The position numbers were made by a program, and so were the translations under genes. Shown here one piece after another: positions 52,914-61,437 of a stretch of 64,000 bases of DNA. Source of the DNA: an uncultured Phycisphaerales bacterium (GTDB taxonomy: Bacteria; Planctomycetota; Phycisphaerae; Sedimentisphaerales; Anaerobacaceae); contig CAIODZ010000015.1 in the NCBI GenBank assembly GCA_903857265.1, positions 1 through 64,000 of the forward strand. The letters are read 5' to 3'. Below the pieces are notes generated by a model. The model did no database searches. It was not told the DNA's origin and was given only the letters and a program-made list of their open reading frames with translations. The number at the start of each line of letters is the position of its first letter. The first letter of the stretch is position 1.

Positions 52914-54584
52914 TCACTTATAGCGGTACACTTTGACTTTCTGAATGCTGTAACCGCCCGGCGGAAATCGCAAACCTCTGCCGGAAATAATCTCGTCGCC
53001 GTTAAGTCGTCTCCCGGGTATCCATTTGCCGTCAACGAATGTGCCCTCTTCAACGGTTGCAAAACCAACCATCTCAGCAGGTGTGCTCGTGGAAAACAAA
53101 ACCATCAGACCTTTGCCAACCGCCAGAAATTCATCCGGCCCAGTCGCAATTACAATCCCGGCGGCAACAGGTCCCTCCGTCGGCCCGCTCACCCATCGTC
53201 TCAGTATCCTGAGTTCGAGGGTATAGCCGCCCAACTGCACTTTCTCAACCTGGTTAGGATCATCCATCGCAATTCCCGCGATTGTCCCTTTGGCTTGGCC
53301 TTCTAAAATAAACGGCGCAATCCTGGACAGGACGCTGTAGCATTTGGCAAGTTCGCTGTTTGGTTCCGCTATTCTTTCGATACCGAAGGGCGAGAAGCCC
53401 ATCAAGTTGTGCTGCCCTAAAGCATAAAATATGTTAATTACGCCGTCTTTGTCGCCGCGGGTCTCAGGTATGAAAAGGGGATTGCCCAATCTGCTGTACC
53501 ATTCACAGCGTGCCTTGAAGTCCGGCACATAAAGATCCGGACAAAGCATATCAATATGCGCCGCGCCCGCCTTCCAGATATCCATAACTTCCGCCAGCGG
53601 GCCGCCGCTGGGAAATTCGCCGGGCTGGGGACACCCTTCCTGGTCAAGCCATGCGTTCACGTACATCGGAATCGGATATTCGGCCTTGCCCGCCTCGGCT
53701 ACCTTCTCGATGTAACGCGAGTATTGCCACGCCATAAAAATTTCATCTGTAAATGACGAGCGATTCCGCCAGTCCTTCTCGTGCGGCTTATTGACGCCGA
53801 AAACCTCTTCCCATGTTCCTGAAGTTTTGAATCCGCCGGTCTGCCAGGCATTGTGAATCTCCGGCAGCAGCGTATCTTTGTGTTTTTGAAGATAATCCAT
53901 AAGCTCTTTCGGCACAGGTTTGTTATACGCCTCGTTCGCGGCTTTGCATCTGTCGCGTGAATCGCCGAGAACGCCGGACTCATTTTCCACCTGCATCATT
54001 ATCACGGTATGCTGCTGGCCATCGACTTCTTTGATATGCCGCATCAGCGCCGCAAACGCCTTGGCATCGGCGTCTCTGGAAGCATCGCTGAAAGTAGAGA
54101 GTATTTCGAGGGCATTGCCATCCGCGTTCCGGGCGAACGGGAAACGGGGCAAATCGGTTTTTACCCAGACGGGGACATAAGTTGACACGCCGTTTTTCCA
54201 GCTTCCGAACCAGAGTAACACAAGACGCATATTGTAGCGTCTCGCGTCTTTGATAAGGTCGTCCACCAACGAAAAATCGAATTTGCCTTCTTCCGGCTCT
54301 ATCAAATCCCATGAAACCACAGCCAGAACCGTATTGAGGTTCGCCTCAGCGAGTTTCGGCCATATCGGCTTCATATATTCAGTGCTGGATGAGCTTGAGT
54401 TGTGCAGTTCGCCGGCGAGCATAAGAAACGGCTTGCCGTCCACAATGAGCTGGGTAGCCGCGCCCTGCTTGCTGAGGTGAGGTATGGTATTGTCCTTGTC
54501 GGCTCCGAGGGCCTGCGCAGATAACATGCCCGCAAGAACTAAAACCGCGATTATAACGATGTTAAAATAATTTGCTTTCAACAT
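52914..54584 (-). CDS. Exported GH42/GH35-like glycoside hydrolase (DUF5597 type)
   Basis: 556 aa from ATG 54584 (AGGAGAAAATTT before it); the track adds 31 unlikely residues. A signal peptide (MLKANYFNIVIIAVLVLAGMLSAQALG) leads to a TIM barrel beginning LSKQGAATQLIVDGKPFLMLAGELHNSS. The general acid Glu is in MQVENESG; the nucleophile is probably the Glu of LFIPETRGD. Clan GH-A beta-galactosidase-like with a C-terminal beta domain (GDEFLAVGKGLMVLFST). It would act on plant or algal galactans. It sits between the terminase subunit genes, which suggests insertion there. Confidence 0.82.
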   Translation of the reverse strand: MLKANYFNIVIIAVLVLAGMLSAQALGADKDNTIPHLSKQGAATQLIVDGKPFLMLAGELHNSSSSSTEYMKPIWPKLAEANLNTVLAVVSWDLIEPEEGKFDFSLVDDLIKDARRYNMRLVLLWFGSWKNGVSTYVPVWVKTDLPRFPFARNADGNALEILSTFSDASRDADAKAFAALMRHIKEVDGQQHTVIMMQVENESGVLGDSRDRCKAANEAYNKPVPKELMDYLQKHKDTLLPEIHNAWQTGGFKTSGTWEEVFGVNKPHEKDWRNRSSFTDEIFMAWQYSRYIEKVAEAGKAEYPIPMYVNAWLDQEGCPQPGEFPSGGPLAEVMDIWKAGAAHIDMLCPDLYVPDFKARCEWYSRLGNPLFIPETRGDKDGVINIFYALGQHNLMGFSPFGIERIAEPNSELAKCYSVLSRIAPFILEGQAKGTIAGIAMDDPNQVEKVQLGGYTLELRILRRWVSGPTEGPVAAGIVIATGPDEFLAVGKGLMVLFSTSTPAEMVGFATVEEGTFVDGKWIPGRRLNGDEIISGRGLRFPPGGYSIQKVKVYRYK

Positions 54585-54681
54585 AAATTTTCTCCTGACG
54601 TTTTTGTGCTTATTACCGAATCGGTTCAACGCATCAGCCGAATTGTATTTTGCCGCACCTGCCTTTGTCAACTTCATTATA

Positions 54682-55116
54682 TCACTCGCCTGTATTTGCG
54701 GATGCCTTGCTTTCCGCCATCGCCGCCAATAATCTGCTCGCCAGTTCGGGCGGTAAATCGGGCAGCTTTTCGGCTTCGGGTTGCTCTTCTGGGTTGGGCT
54801 CTGCTTTTTGTCGAAGGTAATTAATCACGTCTAAGCAGGCCTTGCGAGACGTTTCCTGGTTCTCCGATTCAGTCAACTGAACCAGTTTAGCCGCGGCCAC
54901 ATTAGCGAATCTCGCGATTATCAGTTCGCCTCGCCTGTGCGCGGATTTGACCCGCCTGTCAAATTCATCCGCGAAATTATCCTCCGCCAGCCATTTATCG
55001 TAAACGCGTTTGTTAATCCTGTGCTTTTCAAAAATCTGCTGCTCTTCAAGCTCCGCCGTGAACAAATCATCAATTACTTCGCGTTGTTTTTTTGTGAGCG
55101 GTTTTACATCCGGCAT
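54682..55116 (-). CDS. Terminase small subunit-like HTH protein
   Basis: 144 aa; GGGAGGTTGAAAA before ATG 55116. An N-terminal helix-turn-helix (LTKKQREVIDDLFTAELEEQQIFEKHRINKRVYDKWL) is followed by helices (EFDRRVKSAHRRGELIIARFANVAAAKLVQL) and an acidic tail. This pattern is common in proteins preceding terminases and phage packaging genes; the small subunit binds DNA. It overlaps the ParB-like gene's end by 13 bases. Confidence 0.65.
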   Translation of the reverse strand: MPDVKPLTKKQREVIDDLFTAELEEQQIFEKHRINKRVYDKWLAEDNFADEFDRRVKSAHRRGELIIARFANVAAAKLVQLTESENQETSRKACLDVINYLRQKAEPNPEEQPEAEKLPDLPPELASRLLAAMAESKASANTGE

Positions 55117-55769
55117 TTTTCAACCTCCCTTAAATATTGTTCCGCGATTGCAGTAATCGCCCCGGCGCGACGCTGCGCTTTTGTCGTCTCGATACTTGAT
55201 ACTCGATTTTCGATACTCGATATCGCGTTCTCTATAATCTCCTGCTGTTGCTTTGTTACAAAAAACACAAGCGGAACAGCAAATGGCTTATACTGAACGC
55301 TGCTCGCTGTCCGCTGAACGCTGTCTTTCAGCGCGGCCAGTCGTTCAATCTGTTTGGCCGTCTGAGGGAGTAATTTGGCTAATTGGGCTGTCCCCATCCG
55401 CTCCGTAAGCTTTTTCAGCAATTCTACTTTCTTCGCGAGCATATCCGAGCCGGCCAATCTATTCAGCGTCGTCAGCAAAATAGCCGTCTGCTCATCATCC
55501 ACGTCCCAGACAACACAATCCGCTTCCTTACGCCCCAGTTGCTCCAGGGCTTTTACGCGGTGATGGCCATTAATGATTTCAAAGTGGTCTTTCTCTTTGG
55601 GATGAGGCCTGACGACAATCGGCTCATAAAGCCCCGTCCGCTCGATATTGCGAATCAGCTTGCGAAACGTGGAATCACTCATCACGTTCGGATTATCGGG
55701 ATGCGCAGTAAGCTTTGACAACGCTATCGACTCAATCTTGCCTTCATATTTCATTTCTGCGTTCTTCAT
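55104..55769 (-). CDS. ParB/sulfiredoxin-domain protein with repeat-derived inserts
   Basis: 221 aa. Residues ~10-100 form the ParB/Srx fold (LTAHPDNPNVM, then NGHHRVKALEQLGR, the nucleotide-binding motif). The C-terminal half contains two inserts encoded by dispersed repeat words: SVQRTASSVQ (55297-55327) and ISSIENRVSSIE (55188-55230). The start itself (ATG 55769, MKNAEMKYEG) and its GAGAG box lie in a GAATTGAGAAT-family repeat. It is likely a phage-type DNA-binding or nuclease partner of the terminase genes. Confidence 0.72.
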   Translation of the reverse strand: MKNAEMKYEGKIESIALSKLTAHPDNPNVMSDSTFRKLIRNIERTGLYEPIVVRPHPKEKDHFEIINGHHRVKALEQLGRKEADCVVWDVDDEQTAILLTTLNRLAGSDMLAKKVELLKKLTERMGTAQLAKLLPQTAKQIERLAALKDSVQRTASSVQYKPFAVPLVFFVTKQQQEIIENAISSIENRVSSIETTKAQRRAGAITAIAEQYLREVEKCRM

Positions 55770-55770
55770 T

Positions 55771-56517
55771 CTACACTCTCAATTCCGCTTGTTGGTTTCG
55801 CCAAATGTAATACACGGGCCTGTCGGTTAGTTTATTGAGAACAAATCTTGTGCGTTCGATGCCGGGCTGCATAAGCCGTCTCTGGCCGTAACTCTGAAGG
55901 AATCGCGCCATCTCGCCATCGATAAAATCTGCCCTCTGTCCTCTGTCTTCCGTCCTCAGCTTTTCCAGCTTCTGCTGGACAACCCCCGGGTCGATTAAAT
56001 CCTGCTCATCAACGCCGACCGCACTGAACGCCTCAATCAGCCGAACACAGGACGCGGAAATTGGGGCATCGTACCGCGTCAATCCCGCCTTTTCCAAAAA
56101 CGGGTTCGCTCTGCCCATCACCGCCATCGCCTCGACGAAGGGAACATCCATAATGGGCATTGTTTCTCTGACTAATCGCACCGCAAGCCCCAGCGAGCGA
56201 AACCTCGGCTCGATAATCACCCTGCTTATTGTGCGTATGTTCCTGTTGATGAGCTTTAGACGCGTGCCCTTATCCAGCCCCGCGAAAATCCCGCCCATCG
56301 CGATATTTCGCATCTGCGCCCCAGCCGTCGGCATCGAATAAATAATCACACCTACCGTTTCGAGTTTCATCGCCGTGCGGAATTTGCCCTTCAGCGCAAA
56401 AATCGCCACGCAAGGCCCAGGATGGCTCTCGCGGTAATGATAATGCGAAAGCGATTCGTAATCCGCCCTTGTCCCGGGAACAATTTCGAGATTTCTTATT
56501 ACAGTGCAAGCTTCCAT
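55771..56517 (-). CDS. GNAT-like (Mom-like) acetyltransferase
   Basis: 248 aa. IIEPRFRSLGLAVRLVRETMP is the acetyl-CoA binding signature (R/Q-x-x-G-x-G/A replaced by RFRSLGLA); VEAMAVMGRANPFLEKAGLTRY follows as in GNATs. Proteins of this look in phages are Mom-like DNA-modifying enzymes, but I only infer that. The C-terminus has a repeat-derived LRTEDRGQRAD stretch. There is no Shine-Dalgarno before ATG 56517, because the junction is repeat sequence. It forms one transcription unit with the ABC and ParB genes. Confidence 0.62.
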   Translation of the reverse strand: MEACTVIRNLEIVPGTRADYESLSHYHYRESHPGPCVAIFALKGKFRTAMKLETVGVIIYSMPTAGAQMRNIAMGGIFAGLDKGTRLKLINRNIRTISRVIIEPRFRSLGLAVRLVRETMPIMDVPFVEAMAVMGRANPFLEKAGLTRYDAPISASCVRLIEAFSAVGVDEQDLIDPGVVQQKLEKLRTEDRGQRADFIDGEMARFLQSYGQRRLMQPGIERTRFVLNKLTDRPVYYIWRNQQAELRV

Positions 56518-56600
56518 ATAAATTTAGAATTTAGAATGAAGAATTTAGAAAAGGAAAGTTCCAAATTCCCAATTCTCACTTCTTACTTCTCAATTTTTTG
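56518..56600. repeat. GAATTTAGAAT-family repeat at the ABC-GNAT junction
   Basis: 24 bases (56527-56550) are identical to 34534-34557, and AATTCCCAATTCTCA is shared as well (56564-56578 and 34595-34609). The reverse strand encodes the last residues and stop of the ABC protein (KKLRSKK). Confidence 0.75.
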
Positions 56601-57232
56601 TAACTCACTTCCGCTTCTCCTGAGAAGTTTTTCACCACCAGCACATCCGGCTGCAAATCCGCCAGTATGTCCTCGTGGGCCGACGCGAGGAAAAACGTAA
56701 CGCCGTTATGTTTCGCGAACCTGCGAACGTTATAAGCAATGACGCCCGCGGTGATGCGGTCCAAGTTGCTGCAAAACTCGTCTGCGAATATGAACTTCCT
56801 GCCCGACGCCAGCGCGCAGGCCAGGCGAAAGCGATATTTCTGCCCTTCGCTCAGGTTCGCCGGCACATTCAGCATACAAAACACGTCGCTCAACCCCGCG
56901 TAGCTCAAAAGCGATAATCCGTCAATCGTCCCAGTACCGCCCACGCAGTCAATCGCCGCCCTGTCTGCCGGCAAAGCTATCTGCTCGATGACGATTTTAT
57001 CATCGTCCGCTACCGCCGTTTGCATTTCTCGCAGCAGCACGCTTTTGCCCGCCCCCGATGGCCCGGTTATGTAAACTATGTCCCCATCGTTGACCTCGAC
57101 TGTGCATGCGTGTGTCGTGCGCTGGCCTCTTAGCCGGTCGATTCCCACGCCGAACATCCGCATCACCGTCGTAACTCGCTCGCTTTTTTGCGGATTAATC
57201 TCGAATTGTTTCGCCACAGAAAATTTACGCAT
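56576..57232 (-). CDS. ABC-type ATPase (soluble)
   Basis: 218 aa with Walker A GPSGAGKSVLL, signature NLSEGQKYRFRLACAL, and Walker B KFIFADEFCSNLD, so a complete ABC nucleotide-binding domain. No membrane partner is near. It starts three bases after the HTH gene's stop and heads a run with GNAT and ParB-like genes, so it is more likely to work on DNA or an enzyme than in transport. Its last seven residues come from a dispersed repeat. Confidence 0.82.
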   Translation of the reverse strand: MRKFSVAKQFEINPQKSERVTTVMRMFGVGIDRLRGQRTTHACTVEVNDGDIVYITGPSGAGKSVLLREMQTAVADDDKIVIEQIALPADRAAIDCVGGTGTIDGLSLLSYAGLSDVFCMLNVPANLSEGQKYRFRLACALASGRKFIFADEFCSNLDRITAGVIAYNVRRFAKHNGVTFFLASAHEDILADLQPDVLVVKNFSGEAEVSYKKLRSKK

Positions 57233-57235
57233 CGC

Positions 57236-57664
57236 TCAATCCCCCTTTTTCGGCACATTTGTCAGCCGCTGAATTTGTCGCATCGTCTTCCGCACCTCGT
57301 AATACGTCGTTTCGTGCCTATCCGCTATTTCCTTCATTGGCAGCCCGTCCACAAAATAATCTCTCGCCATTCCAATTTGTTCCTGCGTGAATTTGCCGCG
57401 GTTGTGCAGACAAATGATGTATTGCCCGTCAAGAAGCCGGCGAACCAGTTTGTGAATACGCCTCGCGACGTTCGCCTCATTGACGCCCGCCAGCCGCGCC
57501 ATCTGATTTAATGTCCCCGTGCCGTTCAGATACATCTGCACCAGCGCGCCATCTTTGCCCGTCAGCAGCCCCGCCCTGCATCGCAGAAGGTCGATTCTGT
57601 CCGTAGCTTCTGTCTCTTCTCTGCCGATGGGATTAACTTTTTGAAACGCCCTGCTCCTGGCCAT
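57236..57664 (-). CDS. Two-HTH regulator or sigma-like protein
   Basis: 142 aa; GGAGGTGCGAGACA before ATG 57664. Two helix-turn-helix segments can be read: TLNQMARLAGVNEANVARRIHKLVRR and LPMKEIADRHETTYYEVRKTMRQIQ. The second resembles a sigma region 4. It is first in the minus-strand unit and may control it. A GTTAA-N3-TTAAC palindrome lies about 190 bases upstream. Confidence 0.65.
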   Translation of the reverse strand: MARSRAFQKVNPIGREETEATDRIDLLRCRAGLLTGKDGALVQMYLNGTGTLNQMARLAGVNEANVARRIHKLVRRLLDGQYIICLHNRGKFTQEQIGMARDYFVDGLPMKEIADRHETTYYEVRKTMRQIQRLTNVPKKGD

Positions 57665-58355
57665 TGTCTCGCACCTCCATTTTCTTTTGCCTTTTTATTA
57701 TTTCTCTGTGTCCTCTGTGACCTCTGTGGCTAAAAATCTGTGGCTAAACTCAAAACTAAAAACTAAACACTCTCGCCCACCCGCACTCCGTCCCTGTCGG
57801 GCGACCTAACCCTTATTTACTTGCTATGTCAGTTTATTAACACCAATACATATTGTTAACTATTAACCTAACAACAACCGCAATTTTATATCTATCATCC
57901 TAAATGTCAAATTGTTTTTAGTATAAAAACAAATATTTTTTACTGTTCACTATTTACAAAACAAGAGAATTGCCAAAAACCCCTTTTTTAGCCCAATAAC
58001 GAAGATTTTCAGGGGTTTATTTTGAGAATGGAGTTAGATAATTTTTTTGTCTTTTGGCTAATTTTATTGCGAGTTTTTCAAATTGACATGGACAATACAG
58101 CTTTCTTAAACCAATTCCCGCCCGTCCTGCCTGCACTGAGCCTGTCGAAGTGAGCTTGTCGAAGGAATCCGCAATCGCACACGTAGCGAAGCGCAGGGTC
58201 CGCTTCGGCAATACGAACGACGAACTAAGGTCTTGAAATCCGGGCTGAATCGGAATCATTGCTATTCTCCTGCCAGCAGGATAAAATCCTTGGAAACCTG
58301 TGCCATAAGTAGAATATATGTGGAACAAACGCAGGATTATTTAGGATGCGGGAAA
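57665..58355. other. Intergenic region with repeats and a candidate operator
   Basis: About 690 bases. CTCTGTGTCCTCTGTGACCT-type words at 57704-57760 are followed by an AT-rich tract with the perfect palindrome GTTAA-CTA-TTAAC (57855-57867). At 58136-58168 comes the dispersed word CTGAGCCTGTCGAAG...CTTGTCGAAGG. No gene is supported before 58356. Confidence 0.5.
57855..57867. promoter_or_regulatory. Palindrome GTTAA-N3-TTAAC
   Basis: It lies in the AT-rich leader of the HTH-ABC-GNAT-ParB unit. It could be an operator for the HTH protein; no promoter is clear next to it. Confidence 0.35.
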
Positions 58356-58751
58356 ATGCGGGTAAACTATAAGATAATTCAAGCCAGGGATTTCATAAAG
58401 GCCAAGCCCACCGGCGAGATAGATCTTGATGAGAGCAAAAAATTACTCGGTCAACTTGCAAAGATGGAGCAGATAATCGGAGATCATGAGATACTGATGG
58501 ACTTGCGGGAGACCTACGGCCACATGGATCATGCCGACTTGTTTGAGCTGGTTCTCGAACTTGGGCGACACAAGGAGGCATTCCGAAGTAAGATCGCTGT
58601 CATTGCAAGAGATGATGAACAATTCAACAAAGCTGTTTTTTTGGAGATGTGCGCGAATATCGACAGATTTACCGTTATGGCGTTCACCGATTTTGAAAAG
58701 GCGACAAACTGGCTCCAGTCCAGTGAGGGTATACAAGACCTGTGGGCATAA
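58356..58751 (+). CDS. SpoIIAA/STAS-like protein
   Basis: 131 aa from ATG 58356 (AGGATGCGGGAAA before it); the track's 58233 start includes unrelated leader. The fold pattern (GEIDLDESKKLLGQLAKMEQIIGDHEILMDLRETYG ... FTDFEKATNWL) matches the SpoIIAA-like/STAS group of small regulatory proteins. No conserved phosphorylatable Ser is evident. It lies 47 bases before the pectinesterase gene. Confidence 0.65.
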   Translation: MRVNYKIIQARDFIKAKPTGEIDLDESKKLLGQLAKMEQIIGDHEILMDLRETYGHMDHADLFELVLELGRHKEAFRSKIAVIARDDEQFNKAVFLEMCANIDRFTVMAFTDFEKATNWLQSSEGIQDLWA

Positions 58752-58798
58752 GCTTGCTGCCGCAATGAAGATGTAATGTAAGCGAAAGGAGAAGAGCC

Positions 58799-60346
58799 AT
58801 GACCCGAAACACGCATATTGCCATTACGCTGGCCGCTCTTCTTACTTTATGCAATTTGCTTTTTGCACAAAAAGAAGAACTCCGCCAAACTGCTTCGCGT
58901 TCCCCAGCGGACAAAGCTAAGGAAGTAAATCCAGACACACATCTGGTGCTCACTTTCCCCGGCAAGCCAACATTAGGCAATTCGGGACAGATTCGTATTT
59001 ATGACGCAGCAGACAACCGTATGGTTGACGTCCTGGACCTGAGCATCCCGCCAGGCCCGACAACCAGCAACAAGACCACGGCACCTTACGCTGCGATTCC
59101 TTACGAATACGTCTCAGGCCGCTTCACCAATGCCAACACTAACCCGGGAACTCCATCCGGCACTGCGCTTGCCACGCCGGATAACTTCCAGCTTACGATC
59201 ATCGGCGGCTTCACCGATGCGTTTCACTTTTACCCCGTCATCATCCATGACACCGTGGCGACGATATACCCTCACAATAATATTCTGGAGTATAACAAGA
59301 CATATTACGTGCAGATTGATCCCCCAGTGCTGACCCTCAGCGACGGTAGCTTCTCTGGAATCACAGGAAAAACCGGATGGACTTTCACAACCAAAAAAAA
59401 TCCGCCTCCAAAGAATTCCCAGCGGCTCGTGGTCTGCGCCGACGGCACAGGCGATTTCAGCACCGTGCAGGGAGCGGTCGATTTTCTCCCGAATAACAAT
59501 CCCAATCGCGTAACCATATTCATCAAAAACGGCACGTATGAGGAAATCGTTTATTTCCGCAACAAGACAAACATCACATTCCTCGGCGAGGACCGGGACA
59601 AGACAATTGTGTGTTACGCCAATAATGAGGTCTTCAATCCGCATCCGTCGAACGTAGCCACCAACGAGATGCCGGGGACATTTCCTTCCCGCCGCGCTGC
59701 GTTCATGGGAGATAATTCAAAAGGGATTCACCTCGTCAACTTCACGGTCAAAACCACAGCGAAAGGCCAGGCCGAAGGACTGCTTCTGGCGGGCGGGCAA
59801 AATATCGTCAGCAATGTTAATATTGAGGGCTCAGGAGATGCCTTACAAGTCAACGGCTCGGTTTACCTGACCGATTGCAAAATTACAGGTGACGGAGATA
59901 TAATCCTCGGCCGCGGACCGGCGTTCTTCAACCGTTGCGAGCTCATTTCACATGGCGGCGCCTATATGTGGATACGCAACACATCCGCTAACCACGGTAA
60001 TGTCTTTCTGAATTGCAGGTTCCAAACTGAAGGGGCACGCGAAACCGAAATCGCACGTGCGCCTACGAACAAAGGAAAGGATTACCCATACTGCGAAGCA
60101 GTTTTGCTCAATTGCGCCCTTGCGGGCATTAGTCCCGCGGGGTGGGGTCCGGTAGGCCCCGACACATCGAATATTCATTATTGGGAATACAATAGCACCA
60201 ACATCAGCGACGGCAAACCGGTTGATATCAGCCGGCGGCATCCCGCCTCCAGACAACTGAACAAAGACAAAGACGCCGAGATAATCGCCAACTACAGCAA
60301 TCCTGCTTATGTGCTTGGCGGCTGGACACCTTCGATGCCCCCGTAA
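58799..60346 (+). CDS. Secreted pectinesterase-like protein (CE8)
   Basis: 515 aa; AAGGAGAAGAGCC before the ATG. A signal peptide, then a ~150-residue Ig-like domain (LVLTFPGKPTLGNSGQIRIYD ... WTFTTKK), then the CE8 beta-helix (VVCADGTGDFSTVQGAVDF). The catalytic region reads SGDALQVNGSVYLTDCKITGDGDIILG: both Asp positions can be matched, but the usual QD and DFIFG are altered, and the GRPW motif is ARAP, keeping the Arg. Pectin de-esterification is likely, though the changes make a variant specificity possible. Confidence 0.85.
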   Translation: MTRNTHIAITLAALLTLCNLLFAQKEELRQTASRSPADKAKEVNPDTHLVLTFPGKPTLGNSGQIRIYDAADNRMVDVLDLSIPPGPTTSNKTTAPYAAIPYEYVSGRFTNANTNPGTPSGTALATPDNFQLTIIGGFTDAFHFYPVIIHDTVATIYPHNNILEYNKTYYVQIDPPVLTLSDGSFSGITGKTGWTFTTKKNPPPKNSQRLVVCADGTGDFSTVQGAVDFLPNNNPNRVTIFIKNGTYEEIVYFRNKTNITFLGEDRDKTIVCYANNEVFNPHPSNVATNEMPGTFPSRRAAFMGDNSKGIHLVNFTVKTTAKGQAEGLLLAGGQNIVSNVNIEGSGDALQVNGSVYLTDCKITGDGDIILGRGPAFFNRCELISHGGAYMWIRNTSANHGNVFLNCRFQTEGARETEIARAPTNKGKDYPYCEAVLLNCALAGISPAGWGPVGPDTSNIHYWEYNSTNISDGKPVDISRRHPASRQLNKDKDAEIIANYSNPAYVLGGWTPSMPP

Positions 60347-60690
60347 CTATCGCGGTTGGAGAATCCAGGTCGAACCCTTTCCATTCCGATATACGCTGTC
60401 CGCTGAACGCTGCTTCTGCCCGCTCCCGGCGAATTCAAAACTCTTACCGCCTTCTGCTCTTGCAATATAGGCATTTGCGAGGTCTATATTAGGCAATATG
60501 CCCATAGACCCGTTCACTGCGATTCGTATGATATATATAGAGCATTCCAGATGGTCCTTCGACAGAGCCCCCCTGAAATGAAAAACCGTTTCGAGTTGGT
60601 ATAGAAAATGAATATGTGGGTTTGGTTCTCAGGCGGCTTGTGGCTGTGTGCAATGAACACTAAACCCAGAAAAAGAAAGGTCGGATTGTT
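60347..60690. repeat. Repeat-rich gap with a 30-bp exact copy
   Basis: 60390-60419 is identical over 30 bases to 61331-61360. The core CGCTGTCCGCTGAACGCTG also occurs at 55305-55323, inside the ParB-like gene. TCCTTCGACAGAGCCC-type text follows. No gene is seen. Confidence 0.75.
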
Positions 60691-60843
60691 ATGCTTTACA
60701 CTTTAGCTGTAGTTTTGCTCATATTGTGGCTCCTCGGGTTAGTGAGTTCCTACACTATGGGTGGGTTCATTCACATTCTTCTGGTGATTGCCATTGTGGT
60801 TATTCTGCTTAGAGTCATCAGCGGACGAAGAATCACGTCGTGA
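60691..60843 (+). CDS. Lmo0937-type small membrane protein
   Basis: 50 aa, below the track's limit. The sequence MLYTLAVVLLILWLLGLVS ... FIHILLVIAIVVILLRVISGRR is the typical lmo0937/DUF5670 pattern: two helices around a short GGF turn. AAAGG lies 10 bases upstream. These proteins are often stress-induced. The next small gene has the same flavour. Confidence 0.75.
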   Translation: MLYTLAVVLLILWLLGLVSSYTMGGFIHILLVIAIVVILLRVISGRRITS

Positions 60844-60860
60844 CCATTCAGATGTTAACT

Positions 60861-60955
60861 GTTATGGGTGTTAACACCCATAACGGTTGGGCTTCGGTCT
60901 TCCGCTTGTCCGCCTGTGGCGGATAGCGTTATCTATGGGTTACTACCCGTAGTAC
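60861..60955. promoter_or_regulatory. Three inverted repeats between two small membrane-protein genes
   Basis: A perfect 24-base palindrome (60861-60884, GTTATGGGTGTT and its complement) is followed by TCCGCC-TGT-GGCGGA. A third hairpin joins CTATGGGT with ACCCGTAG. It may be an operator, an attenuator or a REP-like cluster. Confidence 0.6.
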
Positions 60956-60990
60956 TGTGGCGGAGCAGTAAAAATTTAAAGGAAAATCCA

Positions 60991-61206
60991 ATGAATACGA
61001 ATAAACTAATCTCGCTGGCAATTGTTGCCGGCGGTATCGCTCTTGTGGCTTTTGGTGTTGCTGCGACAAACTCGTTCCCTTCTGATGTTTCTCGCTTTTT
61101 CACAGGCTCACCTACCGACAAGGCGATATGGATGGTAATCGGCGGAATTGTTGCGATGATTATTGGCCTGGGTGGCTTGTCGTACGGTAAACCTAAGGGT
61201 GCCTGA
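60991..61206 (+). CDS. DUF3185-family small membrane protein
   Basis: 71 aa from ATG 60991 (AAAGGAAAATCC before it); the track's 60868 start adds unsupported sequence. Two helices (ISLAIVAGGIALVAFGVAA and AIWMVIGGIVAMIIGLGGL) flank the hallmark FPSDVSRFFTGSPTDKAIW of DUF3185. Function unknown; often found next to stress genes. The preceding 50-aa gene is probably co-regulated. Confidence 0.8.
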   Translation: MNTNKLISLAIVAGGIALVAFGVAATNSFPSDVSRFFTGSPTDKAIWMVIGGIVAMIIGLGGLSYGKPKGA

Positions 61207-61437
61207 TTGCTTCAAAAAAGTTCTCCGTGCTCTCTGTCCTGCCTCGGCTCCCCGCCGCGGCGAGACGGGTGTCTTTTGCTTGCCTTGAGCGAAGTCGAAG
61301 GGCCTTAATTCCGCGATTCCAACTGTCAGCTATACGCTGTCCGCTGAACGCTGCTTCTGCTTCCCTTGCACTTCCCGCGCAAAATGAACATCACTTCCAT
61401 CTTGCAAATATCCCCACATTGCTTAAACTAATTATCT
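61207..61437. repeat. Repeat-rich gap
   Basis: It contains TCTCCGTGCTCTCTGTCC words, TTGAGCGAAGTCGAAGGGCC (a common dispersed word), and the second 30-base copy at 61331-61360. The 72-aa track ORF here is made of these repeats and is rejected. Confidence 0.65.

Noticed and set aside
57841-57900. CRISPR-like array
   Set aside because: The TTAAC/CTAAC repeats are only 5-6 bases, with no regular spacers.
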